The position numbers were made by a program, and so were the translations under genes. A DNA stretch of 17,295 nucleotides. It comes from Rubripirellula sp. Lineage in GTDB: Bacteria; Planctomycetota; Planctomycetia; Pirellulales; Pirellulaceae. Positions 7,077-13,514 of this stretch are shown one piece after another. Positions within the stretch are counted from its first letter, which is position 1. Each line of letters begins with the position of its first letter. The stretch is from positions 1 through 17,295 of the forward strand of contig JARFQX010000854.1 of NCBI GenBank assembly GCA_029287555.1, given 5' to 3'. Under the pieces are notes generated by a model. The model saw only the letters and a program-made list of their open reading frames with translations, did no database searches and was not told the DNA's origin.

Positions 7077-8540
7077 ATGCCCATCCCCGACCTTCGAGTC
7101 GCCGCTGCCAACGACTGTCCGATTCGTCATGATGGTGACTACGTCGTCTACTGGATGACCTCTTTCCGGAGGACAGAGTACAACTTTGCCTTCGAGCACG
7201 CGGTCGACCAGGCGATCGAACTGGGAAAGCCGCTGGTGGTGTTTGAAGCCTTGCGTTGTGGCTACCGCTGGGCCAGCGATCGACTCCATCGCTTTGTCAT
7301 CGAAGGGATGCGTGACAACCAGCGAGCTCTCAAGGACAAGCCGGTCACCTATTTTCCGTATGTCGAACCTTCGCAAGGAGCCGCCCGCGGACTGCTTGAG
7401 CGGCTGGCCAAACAGGCAGCCCTGGTTGTCACGGACGAATACCCGTGCTTCTTTCTGCCCGCCTTGATCGAAGCGGTCAAGGACCGTCTGGATGTTCGCC
7501 TGGAACTCGTCGACAGCAATGGCGTGCTGCCTCTGCGGCTTGCTGATCGCACTTTTTCCGTTGCCCACAGCTATCGCCGCTGGATGCAGAAGAATGTCCT
7601 CGATCACCTGCTCGAGCAACCAAAAAGGAATCCTCTCTCTCGGAGAAAATTGTCGGAACTGAAGGATCTGCCCAAGGAGGTGTCCCGCAAGTGGCCGCCA
7701 GCCGACTTGAATGCACTGCTCGAGCAAGATGGAATCGCGAAATTGCCGATCGATCATTCGGTGCAGCCTTATGATCCGATCCGCGGGGGCCCCGAGGAAG
7801 CCGTGAAACGTCTCGATCAGTTCGTCCAAGAGCGGCTTGAACACTATGGGGAGGACCGCAACCACCCCGACCGGGAGGCAACCAGCGGGCTGAGCCCCTA
7901 CCTGCACTTCGGCCACCTATCGGCCTATCAGTTCGTCGACACCGTTCTCGACCACCAGGACTGGTCACCCGAGAAGACCGGTCCGGCCAACGGAAAGAAC
8001 TCCGGCTTCTGGAACACCAGTGCATCGGCCGAGGGCCTGCTCGACCAGGTGCTGACTTGGAGAGAGATGGGCTTCAATTTCTGCTTCCGTGAACCTCGAA
8101 ACTACGACCGATACGAGTCCTTACCCGATTGGGCCAATTCCACACTCGACGAGCACGCGAAGGACGAACGACCTTATCTCTACTCGCTTGAGGAGTTTGA
8201 AGCGGCCGCGACGCACGATCCGGTCTGGAATGCCGCTCAGCGGCAGATCGTCCAGACCGGCGTCATGCACAACTACATGAGGATGCTGTGGGGCAAGAAA
8301 ATCCTGCACTGGACTCGATCCCCCCAGGAAGCCTTGGAAATCATGATCGAATTGAACAACAAGTACGGTATCGACGGCCGTGACCCGAACTCGTACAGCG
8401 GGATCTTCTGGGTGTTGGGCCGCTTTGATCGGGCCTGGGGTCCCAAACGCCCGGTTTTTGGCAGCGTTCGATACATGACCAGCGAATCGGCGAAAAAGAA
8501 GCTGAAGATGAATGATTACTTGGCGCGGTTTGGGTCGTAA
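7077..8540 (+). CDS. class II-like deoxyribodipyrimidine photolyase
   Basis: A 487-residue flavoprotein predicted to repair cyclobutane pyrimidine dimers using blue or near-UV light. The N-terminal Rossmann-like domain starts with DGDYVVYWMTSFRRTEYNFA (19-38) and LGKPLVVFEAL. The C-terminal FAD/DNA-binding domain carries class II signatures: LSPYLHFGHLSAYQFV, LTWREMGFNFCF, VMHNYMRMLWGKKILHW, and DGRDPNSYSGIFWVLGRFDRAW from residue 433, followed by PVFGSVRYM. Length fits class II enzymes (about 450-500). A cryptochrome-like signalling role cannot be excluded from sequence alone. ATG 7077 has no strong Shine-Dalgarno. Its neighbours are functionally unrelated. Confidence 0.9.
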   Translation: MPIPDLRVAAANDCPIRHDGDYVVYWMTSFRRTEYNFAFEHAVDQAIELGKPLVVFEALRCGYRWASDRLHRFVIEGMRDNQRALKDKPVTYFPYVEPSQGAARGLLERLAKQAALVVTDEYPCFFLPALIEAVKDRLDVRLELVDSNGVLPLRLADRTFSVAHSYRRWMQKNVLDHLLEQPKRNPLSRRKLSELKDLPKEVSRKWPPADLNALLEQDGIAKLPIDHSVQPYDPIRGGPEEAVKRLDQFVQERLEHYGEDRNHPDREATSGLSPYLHFGHLSAYQFVDTVLDHQDWSPEKTGPANGKNSGFWNTSASAEGLLDQVLTWREMGFNFCFREPRNYDRYESLPDWANSTLDEHAKDERPYLYSLEEFEAAATHDPVWNAAQRQIVQTGVMHNYMRMLWGKKILHWTRSPQEALEIMIELNNKYGIDGRDPNSYSGIFWVLGRFDRAWGPKRPVFGSVRYMTSESAKKKLKMNDYLARFGS

Positions 8541-8613
8541 TCCATGCGGCCGAAGACCAGCGCGGAAAAGGGGCGGTGACCACGACAATTCCGGGGAATC
8601 ACTTTGAAAGGCC

Positions 8614-8642
8614 TTGCCCACTCTGGCTCGCCTCGATAAATT
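8614..8642 (+). promoter_or_regulatory. weak candidate promoter for rplM-rpsI
   Basis: TTGCCC (8614-8619), a 17-base spacer and TAAATT (8637-8642) have acceptable spacing but only a partial match to sigma-70 consensus. It is placed in the correct gap, upstream of the rplM leader hairpin. Confidence 0.22.
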
Positions 8643-8657
8643 TCTCGATTCCTTTTA

Positions 8658-8679
8658 ATCGGCCTAAAACCGGGCCGAT
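8658..8679 (+). promoter_or_regulatory. rplM leader inverted repeat
   Basis: atcggcc (8658-8664) and ggccgat (8673-8679) form a perfect 7-bp stem with an 8-base loop, 39 bases before the GTG start of rplM. No T-run follows, so it is not a typical terminator. Leader structures that bind L13 are known in other bacteria; whether this one does is inference. Confidence 0.35.
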
Positions 8680-8718
8680 CTGTTGATTTCGAGACCGAAC
8701 AACCCGCAAGTCAATCCC

Positions 8719-9174
8719 GTGGTGGCTCAACCTAGCTACGTCGCCAAGCCTGGCGAAGTTGATAAACAGTGGCACATTGTCGACGCGTCCGACGAAGTTC
8801 TCGGTCGCTTGGCCAGCGATATTGCCGTCGTTCTGATGGGGAAACACCGCCCCCAGTACACCCCCCATGTTGACTGTGGCGACTTCGTCGTCGTGGTCAA
8901 TGCGGACAAGGTCGGCATGACGGGTCGGAAGATGGAGGCACGCCACTACACCTGGTACACCGGACATCCCGGATTGCGTCTGGAAAGCTACGCGGATCGC
9001 CACGCCCGCAAGCCAGAGGACTTGATCTACCATGCGGTGCGCCGCATGCTCCCCAAGAACAAGCTGGCTTACCAGATGATCAAAAAGCTGAAGATTTACT
9101 CCGGCCCCGATCATCCTCACGTTGCCCAACAGCCCCAGCCGCTGAAGCGCAAGGGCAAGAAAGTCTCAGGCTGA
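8719..9174 (+). CDS. rplM: 50S ribosomal protein L13
   Basis: About 151 residues from GTG 8719, matching L13 throughout: QWHIVDASDEVLGRLASDIA, then LMGKHRPQYTPHVDCGDFVV, NADKVGMTGRKMEARHYTWYT, and AVRRMLPKNKLAYQMIKKLKIYSG. L13 is an early-assembly protein of the large subunit. The frame is open to a TTG at 8683, but the MVAQPSYVAKPGEVDKQWH start (GTG at 8719 or 8722) fits the usual short N-terminus better. No Shine-Dalgarno is apparent at either. It is followed after 49 bases by rpsI, the conserved partner across bacteria, so the two are probably cotranscribed. Confidence 0.96.
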   Translation: MVAQPSYVAKPGEVDKQWHIVDASDEVLGRLASDIAVVLMGKHRPQYTPHVDCGDFVVVVNADKVGMTGRKMEARHYTWYTGHPGLRLESYADRHARKPEDLIYHAVRRMLPKNKLAYQMIKKLKIYSGPDHPHVAQQPQPLKRKGKKVSG

Positions 9175-9223
9175 TTCGTCGCCTTACGAAAGCTCCCACA
9201 CCCTTTATCCCACGTTTGAATTC

Positions 9224-9637
9224 ATGGTCGCCGTCAAGAAGGACAAGATTAGCGGAGATGCCCTTGGGACCGGTCGGCGCAAAAGCAGCGTCGCTCGTGT
9301 TCGCGTTCGGGCCGGAAGCGGAAAGATTACGGTCAATAGCAAGCCTATCGCCGACTATTTTGTGAACGATCAGCATCGAGAGTCCGTCTTTAGCACACTC
9401 GCCGCGGTCGGTCACGGCGACGATGTCGATGTCTTGGTGAGGGTGACTGGCGGAGGGATGACTGGTCAAAGTGGCGCCGTTCGCATGGGTCTGGCACGCG
9501 CTCTGGTCAGCTACGACGAGTCGCTTCACGAAGCGCTTCGCGATGGCGGCTTCTTGACTCGCGACTCGCGGATGAAGGAGCGGAAAAAGCCCGGCCTGCG
9601 AGGTGCCCGGCGCGGCGTGCAGTTCAGCAAGCGTTAA
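9224..9637 (+). CDS. rpsI: 30S ribosomal protein S9
   Basis: A 137-residue S9. It shows GTGRRKSSVARVRVRAGSGK (15-34), VRVTGGGMTGQSGAVRMGLA, FLTRDSRMKERKKPGLRGAR and the invariant C-terminal SKR tail that reaches the P-site tRNA. ATG 9224 lacks a visible Shine-Dalgarno. It lies 49 bases after rplM and is followed by a terminator-like hairpin at 9647-9679, consistent with a two-gene rplM-rpsI operon. Confidence 0.97.
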   Translation: MVAVKKDKISGDALGTGRRKSSVARVRVRAGSGKITVNSKPIADYFVNDQHRESVFSTLAAVGHGDDVDVLVRVTGGGMTGQSGAVRMGLARALVSYDESLHEALRDGGFLTRDSRMKERKKPGLRGARRGVQFSKR

Positions 9638-9646
9638 TCGACCATC

Positions 9647-9679
9647 GGGGCGAGCCAAAATCTCTTGGCTCCTTGCCCC
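9647..9679 (+). terminator. terminator-like hairpin after rpsI
   Basis: ggggc-gagcca (9647-9657) pairs with tggctc (9666-9671) and gcccc (9675-9679), interrupted by a 3-base bulge (ctt) and closing an 8-base loop. It sits 10 bases past the rpsI stop. The downstream sequence, tTgcTTcg, is only weakly T-rich, so the call is moderate. Confidence 0.5.
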
Positions 9680-9700
9680 TTGCTTCGCGGGATCATCTGC

Positions 9701-9706
9701 TAGAAT
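9701..9706 (+). promoter_or_regulatory. extended -10 box (TGcTAGAAT) in the infA upstream region
   Basis: ctgc-TAGAAT-acg has five of six consensus bases and a TGn extension (TG at 9698-9699). A TTGCTT lies 15 bases upstream (9680-9685), shorter spacing than ideal. It would give infA a leader of roughly 215 bases, longer than usual, so a closer promoter may exist. Confidence 0.35.
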
Positions 9707-9929
9707 ACGTTCGGTCCTGCCTGTCTCCCGTGGCGTCCTTCCGCGAGAAAGCCGTGTGGCAATTGAGTTCCACGGCACCCAGGACCGAAGTTTCTTGTCC
9801 TGGTTGCTTGACGCGATCGGTTTTCCGGTCGCCGGCGGCAGTTGTTCATCTTTCCAGGCCTCAAGTCGATCACCTGTGGTGAATCCGCTTCAGGAGGTTG
9901 GTGAGAGTCTGTTTGATTGAGGTTAGATT

Positions 9930-10151
9930 TTGGGAAAAAAAGAAGAGGCCTTCGAGGTTGAGGGCACCGTGACCCAGGCGCTCGCTAATACACGTTTCCG
10001 CGTTCAGTTGGAGACGGGGACCGAAGTGATGGCGCACGTGGCCGGTCGAATGCGAAAACACTTCATCCGGATTGTCCCTGGAGACAAGGTCCGCGTTGAA
10101 CTCTCTCCTTACGATTTGAGCAAGGGCCGAATCGTCTACCGCGAACGCTAG
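9930..10151 (+). CDS. infA: translation initiation factor IF-1
   Basis: A 73-residue protein with the single OB fold of IF-1: EAFEVEGTVTQALANTRFRV (6-25), GTEVMAHVAGRMRKHFIRI, GDKVRVELSPYDLSKGRIVYR. IF-1 binds the 30S A-site during initiation and helps IF-2 and IF-3. Length equals the family's usual 72-73. The start is TTG 9930, supported by GAGG (9919-9922) seven bases upstream and by the canonical protein N-terminus GKKEEAFEVEG; no ATG is in frame. Here infA stands alone rather than in the spc/alpha ribosomal cluster where many bacteria keep it. Confidence 0.97.
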   Translation: MGKKEEAFEVEGTVTQALANTRFRVQLETGTEVMAHVAGRMRKHFIRIVPGDKVRVELSPYDLSKGRIVYRER

Positions 10152-10550
10152 CATTCTTCGGCGGCTCCGCTGCGGCTGGGTGTCCGCATGAAATCAACTC
10201 CCGTCCTGCCATTGGGTCCACAGGCCGAAGCTGGTTTCGGCATCTGCCCCGGGTTACCGACCCTTTTCCGGACCTGGCATCGCAGGGGGCGCGTGCGTTG
10301 ACATGCCTCCGTCGCGGCCTTTTCTTCGGGCAAGTCGTCAAGAATCGGATACCCCAATCGAATCTCTGGTTGCCGCTTTTTCGTACAGTCGCGAAACTGA
10401 GTCGACTGTTTGCCGGTACCTAACACTAAACAGCTCGCAAAAAAAGGGTCGGGAACCATTTGGCAGAAAGGCGATCTTCGGGCCGCCGGTCGTTATTCGT
10501 TCCTGTTCCTTTTTCTCAGTCTCACGCTTCTCAAGAAGGATATTCGAAAC
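10152..10550. other. intergenic region before the 566-residue exported protein gene
   Basis: About 400 bases with no credible gene. Open frames exist on both strands, including a plus frame running into the downstream gene from TTG 10410, but they lack coding character. It contains an A7 run near 10439-10445. I found no strong hairpin with a T-run after infA and no clear -10/-35 pair. Presumably it holds the infA 3' end and the promoter and leader of the downstream gene. Confidence 0.5.
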
Positions 10551-12251
10551 ATGGGTTTCTCGAGTCAATCGGTTCGGCACCGCCTCGCCGTTGCGGCGGT
10601 GGCCTTAGCCAGTTTGTTTACGTTGACACCAACGACTCCGCTGCAAGCTCAGGATCTGGCTCCCGGCGGCGTGGCAACCGCGACCGAACCGGTGGTCGTG
10701 GTCACTCTCGGTAGCGTCAACAAGTTGATGCAAGATATCGACTATTTGACAAGTACCGTGGGCCAACCCCAAGCGGGCGGCATCTTCCGCATGATGGCGG
10801 GGACCTTCACGCAGGGAGTCGATACCACGCAGCCGATTGGGATCCTCGTTCCGCTCGTTGACGGCATGCCTCAGCCGATCGCGATTGTTCCCACCGCCGA
10901 CGTCAAGGCAGTCTTGAAACGTTTGGAGGCTCAGACCGGGCCGGCTGATGAGTTGGACGACGGTACGCTTGTCATCGCGCTGGGAGCCAGCACCGTTTAT
11001 ATCCGGCAGTCAGGCAATTGGGCGGTCCTGGCCCCCAATCGTGACGTACTGACTTTGGCGCCTGCCGATCCGACCTCGTTGTTCGAAGGGCTCGGGAATC
11101 GTTATGACTTGGCGTTCCGTTTGAAGATGCAGAAGATTCCGCCGCAGATGCGAGAGATGCTGACGGCGCAGATTCGCCAAGGCTTTGAGCAGGCGATGGC
11201 ACAACAAGCGGGAGAAGACACCGAGTCGGCCCGTCGCATGGCGGAGAACACGCTCGAACAGCTCGACCAATTGATTAATGAGACGGACGAGTTGAAGTTT
11301 GGCTTGAATGTCGATCAGACGGGCAAGAAGGTCGCGATCGACACCATGTTTACGGCTGTCCCGGGATCGAAGCTTGCTGCCATCTATGGTGCCCAGCGTC
11401 CGATTCCCTCCCAGTTTTCAGCCGTGATCCGTGACGACGCGGCGGCCTTTTATCACGGGGCGACGTCGATCAGTCCCGAGGCGGTTGAGCAAGCGCGAAT
11501 GAGCGTTTCCAATTCCCTTCAGGCGCTCCGCCAGGCGCTCAAGTCGGAGGGCAACCTGAACGAACAACAGCAGCGAGATATCACCGAAATGATTGACCGC
11601 ATTGGAGACTTGGCCGTTGATTCGGTATCGGAAGGACGCGCGGATGTTGGAGCCGTGCTACTAACCGACGAGACGGACTTTCGTTTTGTCCTGGGCGCTT
11701 TTGTTGCCGATGGGAACCGGGCGGCCCAAATCGTCAAAGACTTGGCCAAGAAGGTCGAAGGCCAACCCGATGCTCCGCGATTCTCGTTCGACCAGGGAAC
11801 GTACAAAGGAGTCACGATGCACATGGTTGAAGCTGACGTCCCGGAAAAGGAAGACGAGGCTCGTCGCATCTTTGGCGAAACTTTACGAGTCCACGTCGGA
11901 ACCGGTCCCAAGTCGGTTTACCTTTCCGTCGGCAAGGACAGCGAAGCGCTCATGAAAGAACTCATCGATTCGGGCAGCACCGACGCAGGTGCGGGACGAC
12001 CGGTCGGTCAAATGCGTGTCACGCTGATGCCGATTCTTCAATACGCGCAGTCGATCGAATCAAATGATGCCCTGGCCGCGATGATCGACGCCCTTTCGCG
12101 GGCACCCGATAGTGGCGAATTTTCGATGGTCCAGCAGAGCATCGCCAATGGCCAAGAACTCACCATCCGGATCGGCGAAGGGATTCTGCAGGCGGTGGGT
12201 GCTGCCGCCCGTCAGGCCCAGATGAAGGCTCAACAAGGCGGTGAGTTCTAG
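10551..12251 (+). CDS. exported protein of unknown function with two similar halves
   Basis: A 566-residue protein I do not recognise by name. Residues 1-33 are a Sec signal peptide (basic SVRHR, then LAVAAVALASLFTL, cleavage near LQA-QD), so the mature protein is extracytoplasmic. No membrane anchor, cysteine or enzyme motif is evident. Residues 96-266 and 364-541 share a weak pattern: a hydrophobic strand pair, a helix such as DVKAVLKRLEAQ or AAQIVKDLAKKVEGQ, a TVYI/SVYL strand, an LAFRLKM/MRVTLMP strand, and a final beta segment. A Gln/Glu-rich helical stretch (195-248) and another (305-350) may be coiled. ATG 10551 is preceded by AAGAAGGA ten bases upstream; the signal peptide supports this start. 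It is followed by a strong terminator, so the unit is monocistronic at its 3' end. Confidence 0.8.
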   Translation: MGFSSQSVRHRLAVAAVALASLFTLTPTTPLQAQDLAPGGVATATEPVVVVTLGSVNKLMQDIDYLTSTVGQPQAGGIFRMMAGTFTQGVDTTQPIGILVPLVDGMPQPIAIVPTADVKAVLKRLEAQTGPADELDDGTLVIALGASTVYIRQSGNWAVLAPNRDVLTLAPADPTSLFEGLGNRYDLAFRLKMQKIPPQMREMLTAQIRQGFEQAMAQQAGEDTESARRMAENTLEQLDQLINETDELKFGLNVDQTGKKVAIDTMFTAVPGSKLAAIYGAQRPIPSQFSAVIRDDAAAFYHGATSISPEAVEQARMSVSNSLQALRQALKSEGNLNEQQQRDITEMIDRIGDLAVDSVSEGRADVGAVLLTDETDFRFVLGAFVADGNRAAQIVKDLAKKVEGQPDAPRFSFDQGTYKGVTMHMVEADVPEKEDEARRIFGETLRVHVGTGPKSVYLSVGKDSEALMKELIDSGSTDAGAGRPVGQMRVTLMPILQYAQSIESNDALAAMIDALSRAPDSGEFSMVQQSIANGQELTIRIGEGILQAVGAAARQAQMKAQQGGEF

Positions 12252-12283
12252 TTTTTCCAGAAGAACACGATTCGGTTCCGATT

Positions 12284-12315
12284 GGCCGTCGAGGAATCAC
12301 CTCGGCGGCCTTTTT
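12284..12315 (+). terminator. intrinsic terminator of the 566-residue exported protein gene
   Basis: ggccgtcgagg (12284-12294) and cctcggcggcc (12300-12310) form an 11-bp stem with one G-U pair and an aatca loop, followed at once by TTTTT (12311-12315). It sits 33 bases past the stop and is the clearest intrinsic terminator in the window. Confidence 0.92.
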
Positions 12316-12356
12316 CTCGCCCGCTCACAGAATCAGACGCTCTGCGTGCGTGTCAC

Positions 12357-12379
12357 TTTCCGGTCGGGCGGACCGGAAA
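12357..12379. repeat. perfect 23-bp inverted repeat
   Basis: tttccggtc (12357-12365) and gaccggaaa (12371-12379) are exact complements around gggcg. T-rich before and A-rich after, it does not look like a terminator on either strand. It lies between the terminator at 12284-12315 and the DUF1571 gene, where an operator or RNA structure is possible. Confidence 0.6.
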
Positions 12380-12436
12380 AACCACGTGAAGAACGGCGTG
12401 CAGGCACGAAACCCTCCCCGGCCGCTGACGCGTCCG

Positions 12437-12457
12437 ACCCTCAAGAATTGAGAGGGT
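12437..12457 (+). promoter_or_regulatory. imperfect hairpin upstream of the DUF1571 gene
   Basis: accctcaa-gaa-ttgagagggt pairs as CTCAA/TTGAG, then a two-base bulge, then ACC/GGT. It lies 45 bases before ATG 12502, inside the presumed leader. The role is unknown. Confidence 0.25.
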
Positions 12458-12501
12458 GAAGTTCCCTTTCAAAATACCTTCTGGGGTGCCAGAGCCAAAC
12501 G

Positions 12502-13389
12502 ATGCAAAGCACTTCCCGGCAATACCGATGGATCATCGCGTTGGTCGCCATCGCTCTGATTGCGATCGGGATCTTCTTGCGCGATCGTCAAACGGGCGTC
12601 GCGATGACCGAGAAGGCTGCGCCCACGCGGGTGGATTCGCAAGAGCCCGCCGTGGGTGAGGTCACGATGGCCGATGTGCTGGAGATGGCCAGGGCAGCGC
12701 GGCAGCATCTCACCGGTACGCTTGACGACTACACCGCACGCTTCGTCAAACAGGAGATGGATCGAGCCGGGGTGGTCGGTCCCGAGGAGGAGATGAAGAT
12801 CAAGGTACAAACGCGGGTTCGGGGCGATCGCGAAGACGCACCGCTTCGGGTCTACCTGCGTTTTCTCGAACCGGAGTCACTCAAAGGCCGGGAAGTTATC
12901 TGGGCCGAGGACCTTTATGACGGCAAGATGGCGGTGCATGAAGTTGGATTACTGCTGAGCCTCAAGACACTCTGGCTCGACCCCGAAGGTATCATCGCCA
13001 TGCAAGGCCAACGCTACCCGATCACCCACATCGGTCTGGTCGGCCTGGTGGATCAATTGATCGAGCGCGGCGAAAAAGATGTCGATGACCCGAATGTCAG
13101 TGTGACCTTAACCGATAATCATTCGTACGATGGTCTCAGCACTCAATTGATTCGTGTTCGTCGCGCCCAACCATCGAGCGAACCGGATGACTTCTCACTC
13201 GCTGAGATCGTGATCGACCCGGAGCGGCAACTGGTGCTTTCGTTTCGCAGCTTTGGATGGCCCGGCGAGGAAGGTGGCCCACCGCCGATTCTGGAGTCCT
13301 ACTCCTATTACGAGGTCGAAACCAACGTGGGTCTGACCGACGCCGACTTTGATACCGGCAATCCCGAGTATCAATTCCCCGCCTTGTAG
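12502..13389 (+). CDS. DUF1571 domain protein, membrane-anchored
   Basis: A 295-residue protein with an N-terminal membrane segment or uncleaved signal (WIIALVAIALIAIGIF, 10-25), so the bulk is probably periplasmic or outward-facing. The rest matches the DUF1571 family, which is common in planctomycetes: DYTARFVKQE (76-85), VYLRFLEPESLKGREVIW (117-134), DGKMAVHEVG, and AMQGQRYPITHIGL (166-179). The layout of strands recalls LolA-type lipoprotein-carrier folds, but that is inference and no biochemical function is known to me. ATG 12502 has only a weak purine stretch upstream. A strong terminator upstream indicates its own promoter. Confidence 0.85.
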   Translation: MQSTSRQYRWIIALVAIALIAIGIFLRDRQTGVAMTEKAAPTRVDSQEPAVGEVTMADVLEMARAARQHLTGTLDDYTARFVKQEMDRAGVVGPEEEMKIKVQTRVRGDREDAPLRVYLRFLEPESLKGREVIWAEDLYDGKMAVHEVGLLLSLKTLWLDPEGIIAMQGQRYPITHIGLVGLVDQLIERGEKDVDDPNVSVTLTDNHSYDGLSTQLIRVRRAQPSSEPDDFSLAEIVIDPERQLVLSFRSFGWPGEEGGPPPILESYSYYEVETNVGLTDADFDTGNPEYQFPAL

Positions 13390-13393
13390 CAGC

Positions 13394-13416
13394 CCGCTCG
13401 GATGATTCCGGAGCGG
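13394..13416 (+). terminator. hairpin after the DUF1571 gene
   Basis: ccgctc-gga (13394-13402) pairs with tcc-(g)-gagcgg (13407-13416), giving nine base pairs with one bulged G and a tgat loop, five bases past the stop. No T-run follows immediately; the next T-rich stretch starts 14 bases later. Confidence 0.4.
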
Positions 13417-13421
13417 AAACC

Positions 13422-13465
13422 GGTTATCATTTTGGGTTCGTCCCACGGTATCATTTTTGGTTCGT
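13422..13465 (+). repeat. duplicated T-rich element upstream of the oxidoreductase gene
   Basis: ggttatcattttgggttcgt (13422-13441) recurs as ggtatcatttttggttcgt (13447-13465), one indel and one substitution apart, with a 25-base period. It is distinctly AT-rich compared with the neighbourhood, and each copy holds a TATCAT, five of six bases of a -10 hexamer. Placed 50-90 bases before the Gfo/Idh/MocA ATG, it may be a duplicated promoter or an operator pair. Confidence 0.55.
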
Positions 13466-13514
13466 TTACCGATTCGATCCACCCTTTTTCCTAATTACGC
13501 GAGACACACAAGCT

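Noticed and set aside
7068..7916. 282-codon open frame opposite the photolyase gene
   Set aside because: Mirror frame of a well-supported photolyase; long antisense frames are common in such base composition.
9080..9778. 232-codon open frame opposite rplM end and rpsI
   Set aside because: Overlaps two ribosomal protein genes and has no recognisable domain.
10063..10459. Minus-strand open frames after infA
   Set aside because: They overlap infA or noncoding sequence and read as Arg/Pro/Gly-rich random translation.
10410..10550. N-terminal extension of the 566-residue protein from TTG 10410
   Set aside because: It would bury the clear signal peptide behind 47 residues of non-conserved character, and ATG 10551 has a good Shine-Dalgarno.
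12357..12379. Second terminator for the upstream gene
   Set aside because: Stem is perfect, but the T-rich side precedes and the A-rich side follows it, and a strong terminator already lies at 12284-12315.
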